DNA from: Callaeas wilsoni
Lineage: Eukaryota; Chordata; Aves; Passeriformes; Callaeidae
NCBI GenBank assembly: GCA_013398955.1
Contig: VWPU01010145.1
Location: 496,001-560,000 of the forward strand
Length of the DNA stretch: 64,000 bases
Direction: 5' to 3'
Both the position numbers and the translations under genes were made by a program. Below, in pieces: positions 24,046-35,900 of the stretch. Under the pieces are notes generated by a model that saw only the letters and a program-made list of their open reading frames with translations, made no database searches and was not told where the DNA came from. Numbering within the stretch: position 1 is the first letter of the stretch; every line of letters begins with the position of its first letter.

Positions 24046-27000
24046 ACTTCACAGTGCAGTGATTTGAATATCAGGCAAACAAATGTTTTATAGTCAGCAT
24101 TTTGAAAGATCTTTAAATGAATTTGGGGCCCTAACACCTTATTTTGGTAATTTCAGAGATAAATTGGTTACTTGAATATTTGCATTTGAAAGCATTGTTT
24201 TTAATTAGTCAGGGGAAAAAATAGATCTGTAAGTAAAAGTAATATTAATATTTAAACACTTAAAGTGGACACTTTATTCTACATTTGAACCAAATTTTTT
24301 TAACAAGGAGAAAGCTTTTTCTGTCAATATTTATTTTAGTCTCGGCTAGTTATTATAAACCATGTCAAGTTCTTTTCATTTTCATGTTGTTCTTCTACTT
24401 TTGATAGAGATCATCTCCTTTTCTCTACATCACCCCTGATTTTGGAACCTTAGGCTGATACTTACCTTCGAAGTGTGCTTATACTGCCACTGAGTGACAT
24501 GATCAAACATTTCATAATTACTTTCTCTTAACATGTTTACAGGCTTCATCACCCTTTTTAAAAATCCTTTTAGTTGATGATTCTTAGCACAAAGAAGACT
24601 CAAGTGGCATGAAATATTTCCAGAAATTCAGGCTAGAAAGAACAACACTTCAGTTATTCTGGTCTGAATAGCAAAAAGTGTAATTTTCTTCACATATTGA
24701 CTTCATATGGAGCAAAACGATATACCTGGGCAGCAGGAGATGAGGCATCATTAGGAAATAATTTCACAACAAGAAGCACAGATAGAAGACAGTTGCTCTT
24801 CTAACCATTATAAGGTACGCAGGGAAACTTTAACATTCATCTTTACCAAAGTAGGTCAGGACTAAGAAGAGCACAGGACTATGTTTTTAATCCTAAATAC
24901 TTATTACTATTTTTAAAGAGTATTTTAGAATGCATCCTAAAAGTGCATTGGACATGTTCAATTGGCCAGCAGAATAATGTGCCTGTAATCACCACAGAAG
25001 AAAACACTATCCAGTAACCTACCTGAAGGAATTGCTTTTGCCTTTGTGTAGTACTCACTTGAAAACTAAATCCATTAAAGTGAGGACTATGCAATGTTGT
25101 TTCATTTTTCTTCAGTGGTTGGTAGTTACACGGCCATTTCTAGTAATTTCTAAGAAGTGGAGGCTGCCTCTATTAAGCAGGACCACTAGTCAGCAAGATG
25201 CTGGGCTGCAATCTCAGGAAAAGCAATGTCTCCATGTGTGACCTTGGCAGGTTACTCTATTGCCACCCACTCAGCTTCAATCACTCCCCCTGGAAAATTG
25301 ATTGAATAACAGCCTCATAGAAAATCACATTCCGTGAGTGTTGAATTTTCATGGATAAAATTACAGTATTTTTAGGAAGTAGAAAAAGATTTAATTTCAA
25401 TTTTGCTGATAGTCCCTGTGCCTACACCCAGTATTTTATTTTTTTATATATATAAAAATAAATATAAATGATAGCTCCTCTAAGAAGAGAGGAATTTAGC
25501 CATAAGACCCAGGGTATATCTATGCAAGTACCTTATTTTGCACTAAAGGGGTGGATTAGTAGAACAAAAGAGGCAGTTCTGAGCCACCTAATCCCACATA
25601 ACCCACAGCTCATGGACATCATCTGGTTAGATGTAGTCTGGTCTCCTGGATTGAACATGGTTGTGAAACATGCAGTTTGAAGGTGTTTGAAGAGCTAGTC
25701 TTGGTTTCTTATGCCTGTGTGCTTTTGTGATTGCAGTGCATGTGATGCACCCCGGAGGGGAGATTCCCATTGAGTTTCCACCAAAAGACATCCCGTTCCC
25801 ACACTCAGAACTGCTTTGTAAGTTCTGAGACATGGGAAATGAGGATATTCAGGACTTCCCTACAAGCTCACACTGTTGTTCCAACTCAAAGCCCTAATGG
25901 AGATGAAGCCACATGATCTGCGTGGGATGAAGGCCACTGGAAGTATCGGCCTTAGGTTTGAAAAGAGCAGACAGACACTTTATTTGGTTATGACTCTGTG
26001 TGCCAATACTATGTTTTGCATAATTCTGTAAATCTTGAAAGTGTGAGAGATGCCGTAGTCAAGAACTAGCACTACCAATGAGTGAAAGGTGAAAGTGAAA
26101 AATTAATCCGACCATGGAGAAACATTTCACAGACTGCAATATTTTTGCTGAAATGCTTTCCAATTTCTTGCATACAGACAGCTACAGAGGAGGAATGCTG
26201 GACTCCATGGGTTGAGAAAGAAGTGTGGTAAGAAAAGATTTCACAGTTGACTCCTGCCGCCGTGATAGCAGACAAGCACATACATGGACCTAACCACCCC
26301 TCCTCTCCTCCTCCATCGTTCCTTCTACCACTTCCCAGCAAACACATGAAAGAGCCTAGAGCTGTCCTTCTGTCATTCGGCTGGGACAGATACTGAGACC
26401 TTCAATTACCAACATAGCTATTCCTCAACATGGCTTAAAACACGAGAGACAATATAAGACTATTCCTTTTGAACCAAGAGGGGAGAGTTTGTTAAAAGGA
26501 ATCAATTATTTTCTGCTTTCTGAGATCTATTTAAAGAGTTACTTATTAATGTTTACCACTGTTACTGTTCCTGCTTAAGACTGCCGGGACAGTCATAACA
26601 AACAAGGTAATATAATCTTAATGAAAATAGAGTTGTTAAAGGAAAAGGAGATTGGAGTTGAAGCTTTAGGGGCAGTTTTCTTCATGTGTTTACGGAGCAG
26701 GACTGACTGCATACCTTATTTTTTTCCCTGAGTCTACTATGCTTAAGGAAAATTACATATATTTGCATTGTAAATTACTGTTCAGTGAGGTGAGACACCA
26801 TAACATTTTCCAGTGGTTCATATTAGTTTTTCAGAGCAAAATACCATAAGGAATTCCATACTTATTCCATTGCTAGTTTTCTTACTTTACATGGTTATTT
26901 CATAACAAATAAAAAGCACCACACTCTCACTCTTAAAGGGTAAAGAATGAGTAAAATTGGAAGGGCTTTTTATCCCTTAAAAGTTTGAATTAATAACATG

Positions 27001-27499
27001 AGAATATTGGAAGACACTTCCATGGTACTGGATGCCCAACACCATAACATTTATTTCAATGCATTTAAATGTCTAGAATTTTAGATCACAAAATAAAGAA
27101 TAAGACCAAGTTATACTGGTGTCACACTTCTAGTTCTTGTGTAGGCATAGGAAAGAGAGGTATACTACTTTAATTTAATGGTGTTTGTGGGGCTACTTGT
27201 AGGTATCAGAATTTAAATTTTGAACCAGGATAAATCACCAGATCTTACCAATTTCACAGGCATTAGAGATAATCTCAAATTTGTCACTCTGAGTATTTGA
27301 GTATCACATTCTATACAAGCAAGAGCTTTCTCTTGCATTTAAAAATAAAGGTATTAATTACCATTAATTACTGTTTTGTTGGCAAATGAAGATCAGTTAC
27401 ATCTGAGGAGATTTTGTCTTCGATCCTGAAGTTCCCCACTGGACTTGGACCATCTTTCTGTTTTGTCAGTAGCCAAGTGTGATTCAGTGACTGGATACT
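24046..27499. other. Unique DNA, no gene seen
   Basis: AT-rich with no supportable exon. An 18-bp AT-only palindrome lies at 25441-25458. A short purine/pyrimidine-balanced patch at 25460-25840 is more even in composition but was not recognised as any repeat family. Confidence 0.5.
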
Positions 27500-28600
27500 A
27501 ATACTTGCTCAGGTTTATTGAGCATCCCAGCTGCAAAGCCACTGAGATACAAGACATCACACCCCACATGCCTAAGGCAAAGGATCAGGCTGCCAGAAAT
27601 AACTTTCCGTTTAAAGCTGCTTTGCTATCAAGGTTCCCTGTCAAGGTATGTTGTGTCATTTGGAACTGCTGAGTCAAGAATTGTTCTTATTTGTGCAGAT
27701 GACAAGTTACCAAACTTATCCTGTCTGTCAGCTATTGGTGACTTGGCATGTCTGGGCATTGGAAGGTCAGATGAGCCACCTAGAGCCGACCTCTCTAATA
27801 CAGAAGATATATAGGTCAGTGCTGTATTTTTCTTGCCATCCCTGCTTCCCTGTTGCTACAGAGTACTACACTCAGTGTAACACTACCATTAGTTTTAAGA
27901 GAGAGTTTCGGGTTTGTACTTTGGTTATATTCAAGCCAATGAGAGTTTTCCTCATCTTAATCTAAGCAAATCAATGAGCATGATTGCGCAGTATAGGACC
28001 ATGATGACCTTCTTGACCAAGGAAGTGGGGCCTCAGAAGTTGCTCTGGTGCTGCTGGGCAATTGCTGAATATTTGCATGGATCTGGGAATGTGGCCTCCT
28101 TACAGTGAAGAGGGTAGACTTTAATAAGAGGGTATGTCTGGTTGCCCTATACCTGTGGTCCGGTCTCTTGCAGCCCTCTGCGAAAGCTGCATCTCTGTGT
28201 GGGTAAAATGGAGTAGGACCACAGCCATGGCCTTGACTGACATCTGGGGGTTTGGGGAGGTTGAAGAGGAGCACACAGGTGGGACCCCCAGACCTTTCTC
28301 CCAGGAGTAGAAGCTCCCTGACTCCAGGCTTGGGCAGAAACACAGTGCCCACCTCTCCCACTTGCTGTGAGATGCAAAACCTCCAAACAGCCCCGGTCCA
28401 AGCAAAGCCAGACCCAGCCTTCAGGTGCAGCTGGAGGCAGAAGGACCTCAGTGAGGGATGAGGGACTGGTCATGTCAGGCTCGCTCAGGCCATGCATGGA
28501 GCATGCCAGTGCCACCACGGGCTACGATGCAGATGGCTCAGGGGAGGGTCTGTTAAAAGGAGTAAGACTTGTCATGGCACAAGCACTATAGGACAGACAA
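27500..28600. other. Unassigned block with a GC-rich core, possible old repeat
   Basis: About 1.1 kb that differs from its surroundings. 27518-27830 is moderately GC-rich, and 28140-28590 is clearly GC-rich with 'gggacccccagacctttctc' and 'ctccaggcttgggcag' words. Overlapping frames stay open on both strands (up to 134 codons on the minus strand), which fits GC-rich non-coding or LTR-like DNA. I recognise no protein domain. It could be an LTR or other retroelement of a family I do not recall, or a diverged pseudogene. No terminal repeats or target duplication were found. Confidence 0.4.
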
Positions 28601-30701
28601 AGCAGGGACAACCATGTGTCACAAGCAGGCTGTACCTTCACCAAGCAGACTGACGGTGTCAGGAGTGTAGACACTTAGAGAATATATCCAACGGCTTGTG
28701 AATGACAGGGCATCTCCCAAAGGCAGCACAATGCAGCTTTCCCATATGTCATATTCACGTACTGCCAAAAAACCCCAGAACTGCACATGAAACTTATATT
28801 TCTGCTTGTGTAGAAAATACTATTTTTTAGTAGAATAACCATTTCAGTCCTGAGTTTGAGTCCCAAACAAGATGGAAGCTGTTGAACTAACATCTTGTCT
28901 TCTTCCTCTATGCCAATGGATAGAGGATCAGTAACTCAAACGGTAGAGATTTGTTCCTGCCGTAACAGCAATCCTTTAGCATCTCCTGCATGTGTGTTGG
29001 TGCTGGCAGAATAGTCATCTGTGCTCTTCATCCCAATATATGCAGAGACACTAAGTCTTCCCTTTATGTATACATTCTTGGTAGTTAATCACTTTGTCTT
29101 TATATAACCTTGAGAGTATATTAGATTCTCACTTTCTAATTTCTATACAGTTATTGAATTTTAGGAAAAGTCTATTTAGTGTTCATCCAGCTGTCAGAAT
29201 CATCAAGGTATATATACTCTAAGAGAAATACCAAGACATTTCTTCTTAAAAAGCATTTTAAATGTTCAGTTTACTGCCAGTGTTTATATATGAAACAGAA
29301 GTAAAAAATATTGTCAGTATTAAAAGCGACAGGACATTTGCAGTTGGTTCCCCAGGAATAATCCAGGATGTAGAATCATGAAGCAGTATTTCATGTTACA
29401 AAATGCCTCAAACTAGTTTGATGGAATAGTCTTACAATTGTTAATGCAAACCCCCAAAAGATTTAGTAGACAGCTTTGATCTTTTAATTTCTTGATTCTA
29501 AAATATGATAATTTTTACCAATTTGTAATAAAAAAAAAGTTAACGCATTTTAGATAAACCAGCAATGAAAATGTTACAAGCTGATACATTGTAATTTTTG
29601 CATTAACACTAAACAAGTGTGAAATGGTAAATAAGGAACATGTGCAGTGAACTTAAACTGATCATAAATACATATGGAAAGCTGCTTCTGAAAAAAATTG
29701 ACTTTTTTACACTTGAAAATGCAGAAGGTATAAATTAGTAGTTCTTCATTGTATACAAAATGAGCCAACTACAAAAGATTTGTATTACATGACTGACACT
29801 TTTTATAACCTTGAAAAGAATTTCAAAAATATCTAAATGACTTACATGAAGTCACTGGTAATTAACCTTCATCATTTCTTGCATGCTTTTGAAAATACTT
29901 AAGGATTCAGGCTAGAATTTTTATGAGCTTAGAACTCATTTCCGGAGCTAGATTTTCTGAAGAGGTTAACATTCAGCTCCCACTGAAATGCTAGAATAAA
30001 CAACCATATATCAAGAGTTCAAGAGGACAGCAAGTCAAGCTCTGCTAGAGCTTTCAAAGGTTACTTGAAACAGTGGCAGATATTTCTCAAACATTTTAAT
30101 TAAAATAAAACAAGGAAAAAGAAATTTGCTGAGAAGGTCAAGATTAAAGATAATATTGAAAGGTCCTCAAAACTAAATGAGCATTTGCTTCACTTGTCAA
30201 TACAATTTATGCTGTTGAATCTAGGGGCAAAGCAGGACCATAATGGGAATGGAAATTATCTCAACCTAAGTGGAAACAAAACTCCAAGATACTAGTGAAT
30301 TTTGACCAAAGCTTTGTTAGAGCTGCCATATCAACTTGCAGATTCTGCAGTCAGGTTTTTCTAACATTGTATTGCTCACCTTGTTTAACAAATTTTTACC
30401 ATGTTTTTTTAAAAAAAGGGAAAACCCAGGACATTTATTCTTTCCCTGATATGTTTTGTTGCACTTCAAAAACACTAACTTTTTGTCTTTTACTGCAAAT
30501 CTCAACATTGTTATAAGGAATCATTCTGTGGATGTGTGGTACAGATGGTATGGTCACATGCAGAGCATCTGTTCTTCAAGTCCTTCTGAAATAAACATCT
30601 CCCATGCTACTAACCAAAACTTGAAGTACTGATAGTGTTAAACACGTAGCCCAGTGTTTCATATCCATTGTGTGGAGAGCAATGTCCCAGATGTCTGGAG
30701 A
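28601..30701. other. Unique AT-rich DNA, no gene seen
   Basis: Nothing beyond AT-rich background and short homopolymers, such as a poly-A at about 29530. No repeat or exon was recognised. Confidence 0.6.
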
Positions 30702-31665
30702 GTACTAAAAGTACTACCCATACTTAAGAAGACAGACATATGTGACCTGGGTCACTGCAGGATAAACAGGTGGAGGATATTAAGGGGGCAGGTTAAGAAG
30801 AGGTGGCAGTAGGTAGTTGTTGAAAGTGAGTATACAAACAGAATGCAGACATTGCTGCGGATAAGATCTCAGCCTTAACATTTTTGTTTCTATGAATCAA
30901 ACTGGGCTCAACAAGACCAAGTGCCAGGTCCTACACTTTGGCCATGACAACCCCACACAGCACTACCAGCTGAGGGCAGAGTGGCTGGGAAGTGACCCAG
31001 CAGAAAAGGAGCTGGGGATGCAACAGCAGCCGAACATGACCAGAGAGTGCACAGGTGGCCAAGAAGGCCAATGGCATCCTGGCCTGGATCAGCAATGGTG
31101 TGGCCAGGAGCGCTTTGGAAGTGATTCTTCCCCTGTACTCGGCACTGGTCAGGCCACACCTCAAGCACTTTGTTCAGTTCTGGGCCCCGCAATGTAGGAA
31201 GGACATTGAGGGGCTGGAGCAGATCCAGAGAAGAGGAATGAAGTCTGGAGCACAAGCCTGATGAAGTGTGTCTGAGAGAGCTTCTCCAAATTGTTTATCC
31301 TGGAAAAAACGAGGCTCAGGGGGACCTTACTCTTCTCCATAACTCCCTGCAACGAGGGTGTAGAGAGGTGGGGGTTGGCCCCTTCTCCCAGGCAACAAAT
31401 GAAAGGACTAGAGGACACAGTCTCAAGCTGAACCAGGGGAGGTTTAGGTTGGACATCAGGAAGAACTTCTTCACAGAAAGGGTAATTAGGCATTGGAGTG
31501 GATCACCCAGGGAGGCGGTGGAGTCGTCATCCTTGGAGGTGTTTAAGGAAAGACTGGACATAGCACTCAGTGCCATGGTCTGGTTGACATGGCAGTGTTC
31601 AGCCACAGGCTGGACTCAGTGACCTCAGAGATCTTGTCCAGCCTAATTGATTCTGTGATACTGTG
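30702..31665 (+). repeat. CR1 LINE, internally deleted, sense strand
   Basis: At 30702-30770 the frame reads VLKVLPILKKTDICDLGHCR, which parallels the CR1 reverse-transcriptase entry motif (xVTPIFKKGxxxDPGNYRP). From about 30890 the sequence jumps to the far C-terminal part of ORF2 and runs continuously to the 3' end. It finishes with 'ggctggactcagtgacctca', 'gatcttgtccagcc' and the octamer-like tail 'attctgtgatactgtg'. The whole catalytic centre is missing. The 3' part from 30890 is a confident CR1; the upstream piece is probable. Confidence 0.88.
30892..31622 (+). pseudogene. Remnant of CR1 ORF2 C-terminus (broken)
   Basis: This is the C-terminal end of the CR1 endonuclease/reverse-transcriptase polyprotein, just after the catalytic domain. 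Three frames must be joined. 30892 to about 31030 holds KCQVLHFGHDNP and AEKELGM. 31055-31261 holds [29 protein letters not shown] and [12 protein letters not shown]. 31266-31622 holds RFRLDIRKNFFTERVIRHW and SSSLEVFKERLD. These correspond to the family patterns [38 protein letters not shown] and FRLNIRKNFF. At least two frameshifts separate the segments and a stop (31262-31264) lies between the second and third, so no protein can be made. There is no start codon context and no catalytic region. It was driven only by CR1's own promoter, which is absent here. Confidence 0.85.
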
Positions 31666-34600
31666 TTAAGGATCACAGGGAATGAACTAAGCGCCATGTA
31701 CACAGATCTGTATTTATCATCTTTAGCTCAGGCACCTCATTTCACTTGCCTGGGAAGTCTGTTGCCCAGAAGCCAGTAAAAGGAGATAGAAAGGGACATA
31801 TTTAGAGAGCAATTCTGTTCTGAACCCTTCCTGGAAGCACTTACGTCTGTTGATGGACTACACAAGGAGCACACTGCACTAAGAAAACTCTTTGAAGAGA
31901 GGTAAGAGGAACTCGTGCTGTGAGTTGGAAGTTAATGAATGAAAATGATCATAAGGGGAGGTAACAATAGTTCATTTTTATTTGTGAAACAACAAAAATA
32001 CAACACTAGGAAGTATTAGCTGTACAGGTAGTAAAGCATCATTCCTGTTGTAGAAAGTGCTCATGACACTTCATCTTTAATACGACACAAAACTTGTCAC
32101 CAATGCTCAAGAAGAGTGACTTTGACTTGAAAAAGGTAGAGAATAGCATCAGCCAGAGCATGAAAGGCCTTGCTTACTTGGTTTGATAAAATACAGGCTA
32201 ATAAAATATATGGCTGCTAATAAATACATTTTGGGTTAAACGCTAAGAGGAAATAAAACTGTTTATGCTAAAGAATAATGCATGAACAAGAACCACTGGG
32301 GGTAATAAACTGAACACAAGTATCTTTTAACTCTGAGCCTACTGAAATAAACCTATCCACTGACCTGTCTGGAACAACTTTCCAGAAAGAGTAACATGAA
32401 CAAAATATTTTCACATGTGTAGAATTAATTTAAAGAACTTTATTAAGGGAATTTGTGTATCCTGTTTGCCTGCAAGGGCAGAGAACTGTCTACAATGACT
32501 AAGGAGATCATACCTGTGGTGCTAAGCTCTTCTGTATGTCAGTGAACATGGGAATGAGGGTTGCTGGTTGCTGAAATATCTGGAAAATCTATTCCAGCTG
32601 AGCTGCTGAGCTGATTTTAAAAAGCAGCTTGCAATTTAAAAATGAAAGCCCGCATGTATTTTGATACTGAACTGAAGATCAGACAAAAATGACAGTAAAA
32701 AGCATAAAACCTTCTGTGTATGAAGCTCAGGATTTCTGTCTGGATTTGCCAGTCTGAGGACTGCCTTTCATTCAGACTTGGGAACAGAAACAATTTATCA
32801 CGTCATTGCTTTAATGTCACTATCAGATGGCCAGCCTGTGATCTGCTTTTGCAGAAGTGCATATCAGGAGAAAATTTCAGGTTCTTAGGTCTCTGGGAAA
32901 TGAAACATATAATCTAGGGATACCAAAAAATCTGCCATAATCTCCATCATTATGGGCAGGCCCTCTCTGCTTCCCATACCTATTGCCCCCCAAAACACTC
33001 ATGAATGTTTCATGGCATATGGCTACCATATGAAGAAATGAGATTAATTTGAATTATTAGATAATAAAATATTTTCCATGTTCAGAATCAAAATTGGTGT
33101 TGTGATCTGTCTCTGATGGCATTTTTTGGTTTTGCTTTTTTTTATTCAAAAGCCAGGACAAGGCAGGGAAGATGAGAATTAAGAGAGTTGGAAAGTTGGG
33201 GATACATCGTGGAGAATAAGCCTGTGCTAGAAGTAAAGAATGAACAGGTAAAGGAGAGATGCAGTCAAAATATTTAGGATACATAAAAACCCAGGAAAAA
33301 CTGATAGATAGTTGGGAATCTACAGAAGATACCATCATTAAAGACATGAATCATAGTGTTAATCACACAGAAACCTGCGTGCTTTAATCCTCTTTGTAGT
33401 GTTCTGCTTTTTAGACTATAAACTCTTCAGGGCAGAACTTTGTCTTTCTAGTCCTGCAGTCAGATTTTTTCAATTAGAGTAACTGAATGTTTACAAAATG
33501 GGGGAAAATAGCAGAAAACTTCATACTTGCCAAATAAATAGCACAGACAACAGTTCTTTTATTATGACTTCATGATGTATGACATCTCTCAATATTGTTA
33601 AGGGATATACTCTAATAACATTTCTTCTAACATAACATTACGTACTAGGAGTTTGACAACAAATTTTATTCCAACATTGATTTCATCTAGTAACCAGATA
33701 GCATCAGAGAAGAGACAGCCTTTGTTGCATGAGTCACCAATTTAAAAAGAGCAAACAAAATATTCTCCCAAGGTTTATTTGAAATAAAAGAAAATAAATA
33801 TCTATAATTTGTAAACTTAATAACTTTATAGCTAATGTTTCGGCATTGAAGACTTTGCATCTCTATTATGTTGCTATTTCATATTAGCAGTCTAAATAAA
33901 AATTCCTGTACTTATCTGGCCTTATGAGAAAACTTTGTGCTCTGCATGTTGATTTTTTCTGTATGAAATCCTGCCTAGGTCTGGTAGCTGAAGTGCTAAA
34001 CTAATCTCCCTTTTTCTGCAGAGATAATAACACGCTAATAGAAACTCCTGACAAGTGACTTATATTATTAAGCAATTAGCAACTGCCACTGTAATAGAAT
34101 TGAAACATCAGCAAGGACAAAATGTGAAAAATGGTACTGTTTTTTCTCCTTTTCTCCCTGGAACCACTGTTCTGTTGGAGTGTTGTACTCCTGTGAAGTA
34201 AAATCTTTGTAGGGTTGATTTAATGAAGACGTTTTGAAACATACAAATGCATTCATTTTATCTTTCCTCATTAGTAGCTTCAGATAGTCCAGGAACATGA
34301 CTGAATTTCTCCAAATTCTGTGTTGTTTAAGAAATACTACAAAGACCATAAATATAACTTTGTGGCATAGAAAGCACTATTTAGTTGCAAACTGTCTTTG
34401 TTTTGCTCAGCATGGAAATTCAGCAGCTTTCTCTCTTTTGCAGGTATGTTATTTTAAATTAACCAGTACAAATGAAAGGAGGCATGAGCACAGCACAAGA
34501 ACACAATTAAAATAATGCATTTCCCTCAAAAGTTCATCTGGTTTCCCAGAGCATTTTGTTTGTGCTGAAAGAGACATGACATACCAGGAGGGACTTGACA

Positions 34601-35900
34601 AGTAGAATAGAGATATCATGGAGAAAGCTTCTACTTCACCCAGTGAAGGGAAGCTGCTGCCTCCCAGCAGCTCTGTGCTGCTTTGGGAATGGGTGTGAAG
34701 CACCAGATGCAAAGGGCACACAGCAGTACCACTGCACCAAAGTGGGCCAAGCCCAGAAAGGACACTAGGCCAGCCTAACATAATGGGACAGAAGTCTTTC
34801 ATCTCTTCCTTTTAAAATTTCCAGTTAAATACGTATGCCTTTTCTAAATAACAGTACAGAATTTGGTCTCTATTGCTTATGTCAGTAGATGGGTCAGAAC
34901 AAATGGCATCTTTCTCCCTATCACTCACTACTTAAATAATGACAGGTCAGTTCAATACCTCTCTTCAAAAAGATTTGGCCTTGTGATCAAGAACAGAAAA
35001 AATCCTGTTAAACTCTCAATGCGCATTTATCCTGACCCATCTGATTTACACATGCTTTTGCAAACTCTGCCACTATTTATGTGTCTTAGACATTACTTTA
35101 AATCTTTCATAATACAGGCAGAATAGCCTTGTGCTGATCAATGCGTTTTAAACTCGCTGCAGCCTTTTGCAAGCCTAACATCTTGCTTTCTCCTTCTTGG
35201 AAGGAGCTCCGTGTAAAAAGCTATAAAATCACCTCCTTATTCTCCAAAAAATCCTCCCTTTAGTGAAGGGTTTACACGTTGAAAGTGCCAGATGTGAGTA
35301 AGACCGCCAATACACTTTGACCCCTGCTAAAGTCTATGATGGTAAGCAAGAGAGTCTCAATGTTTCAGTACTGTCCTTTTGATTGCACTCATCTACTGCC
35401 CTTCCTTCTATTCTGTCATAGAAATCTGGGTGTGGAGAAGAGATTTTTTTTAATTTGTGTTTTTGGGGAGCCTAATATATGCAGGTATCTGCTTATGGAT
35501 ACAAATAATAAGTGCTGTAGAAATAAAAGTAATAAATGGGATTAAAATATTCAATATCAAGCCCTTTTTAAAATCATTAATGAACAATATCTATCCCAAA
35601 TTGCCAGTTTCATAAATTAAAAAGAGAGGTCTGCTGTGAGGAAAGCAGATCCTCTGTTCTCTCACTACATAATCTGAAAGTATTATCTTCAGAGGCAAAG
35701 GTTTTTTCTAATGCTTTCTGCACTGCCCTGGTTGGGAGAAAACAGAGAGGCAATTACTTGAGTCACAGTCTCTAGAAGGATGGAGTTCATATATACACAC
35801 ACACATATAAATAACCCCAAGAAGAGGCATTCTGTCAGGTTTCACTAACACCAGTTGGAACGAGCCTCTCCAAACAAAGCTTGTAAAAAGGAAGGATGAT
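31666..35900. other. Unique DNA, no gene seen
   Basis: AT-rich. 34610-34800 is a GC-richer patch with an antisense open frame of 117 codons (34449-34802), which I do not recognise and treat as chance. A dinucleotide-like 'acacacacacat' run lies near 35796-35808. Confidence 0.5.

Noticed and set aside
25441..25458. 18-bp AT palindrome as a functional site
   Set aside because: It consists only of a T run, a TA alternation and an A run, easily produced by chance in AT-rich DNA.
34449..34802. 117-codon minus-strand frame in a GC-richer patch
   Set aside because: No domain recognised; it ends in AT-rich sequence without splice signals.
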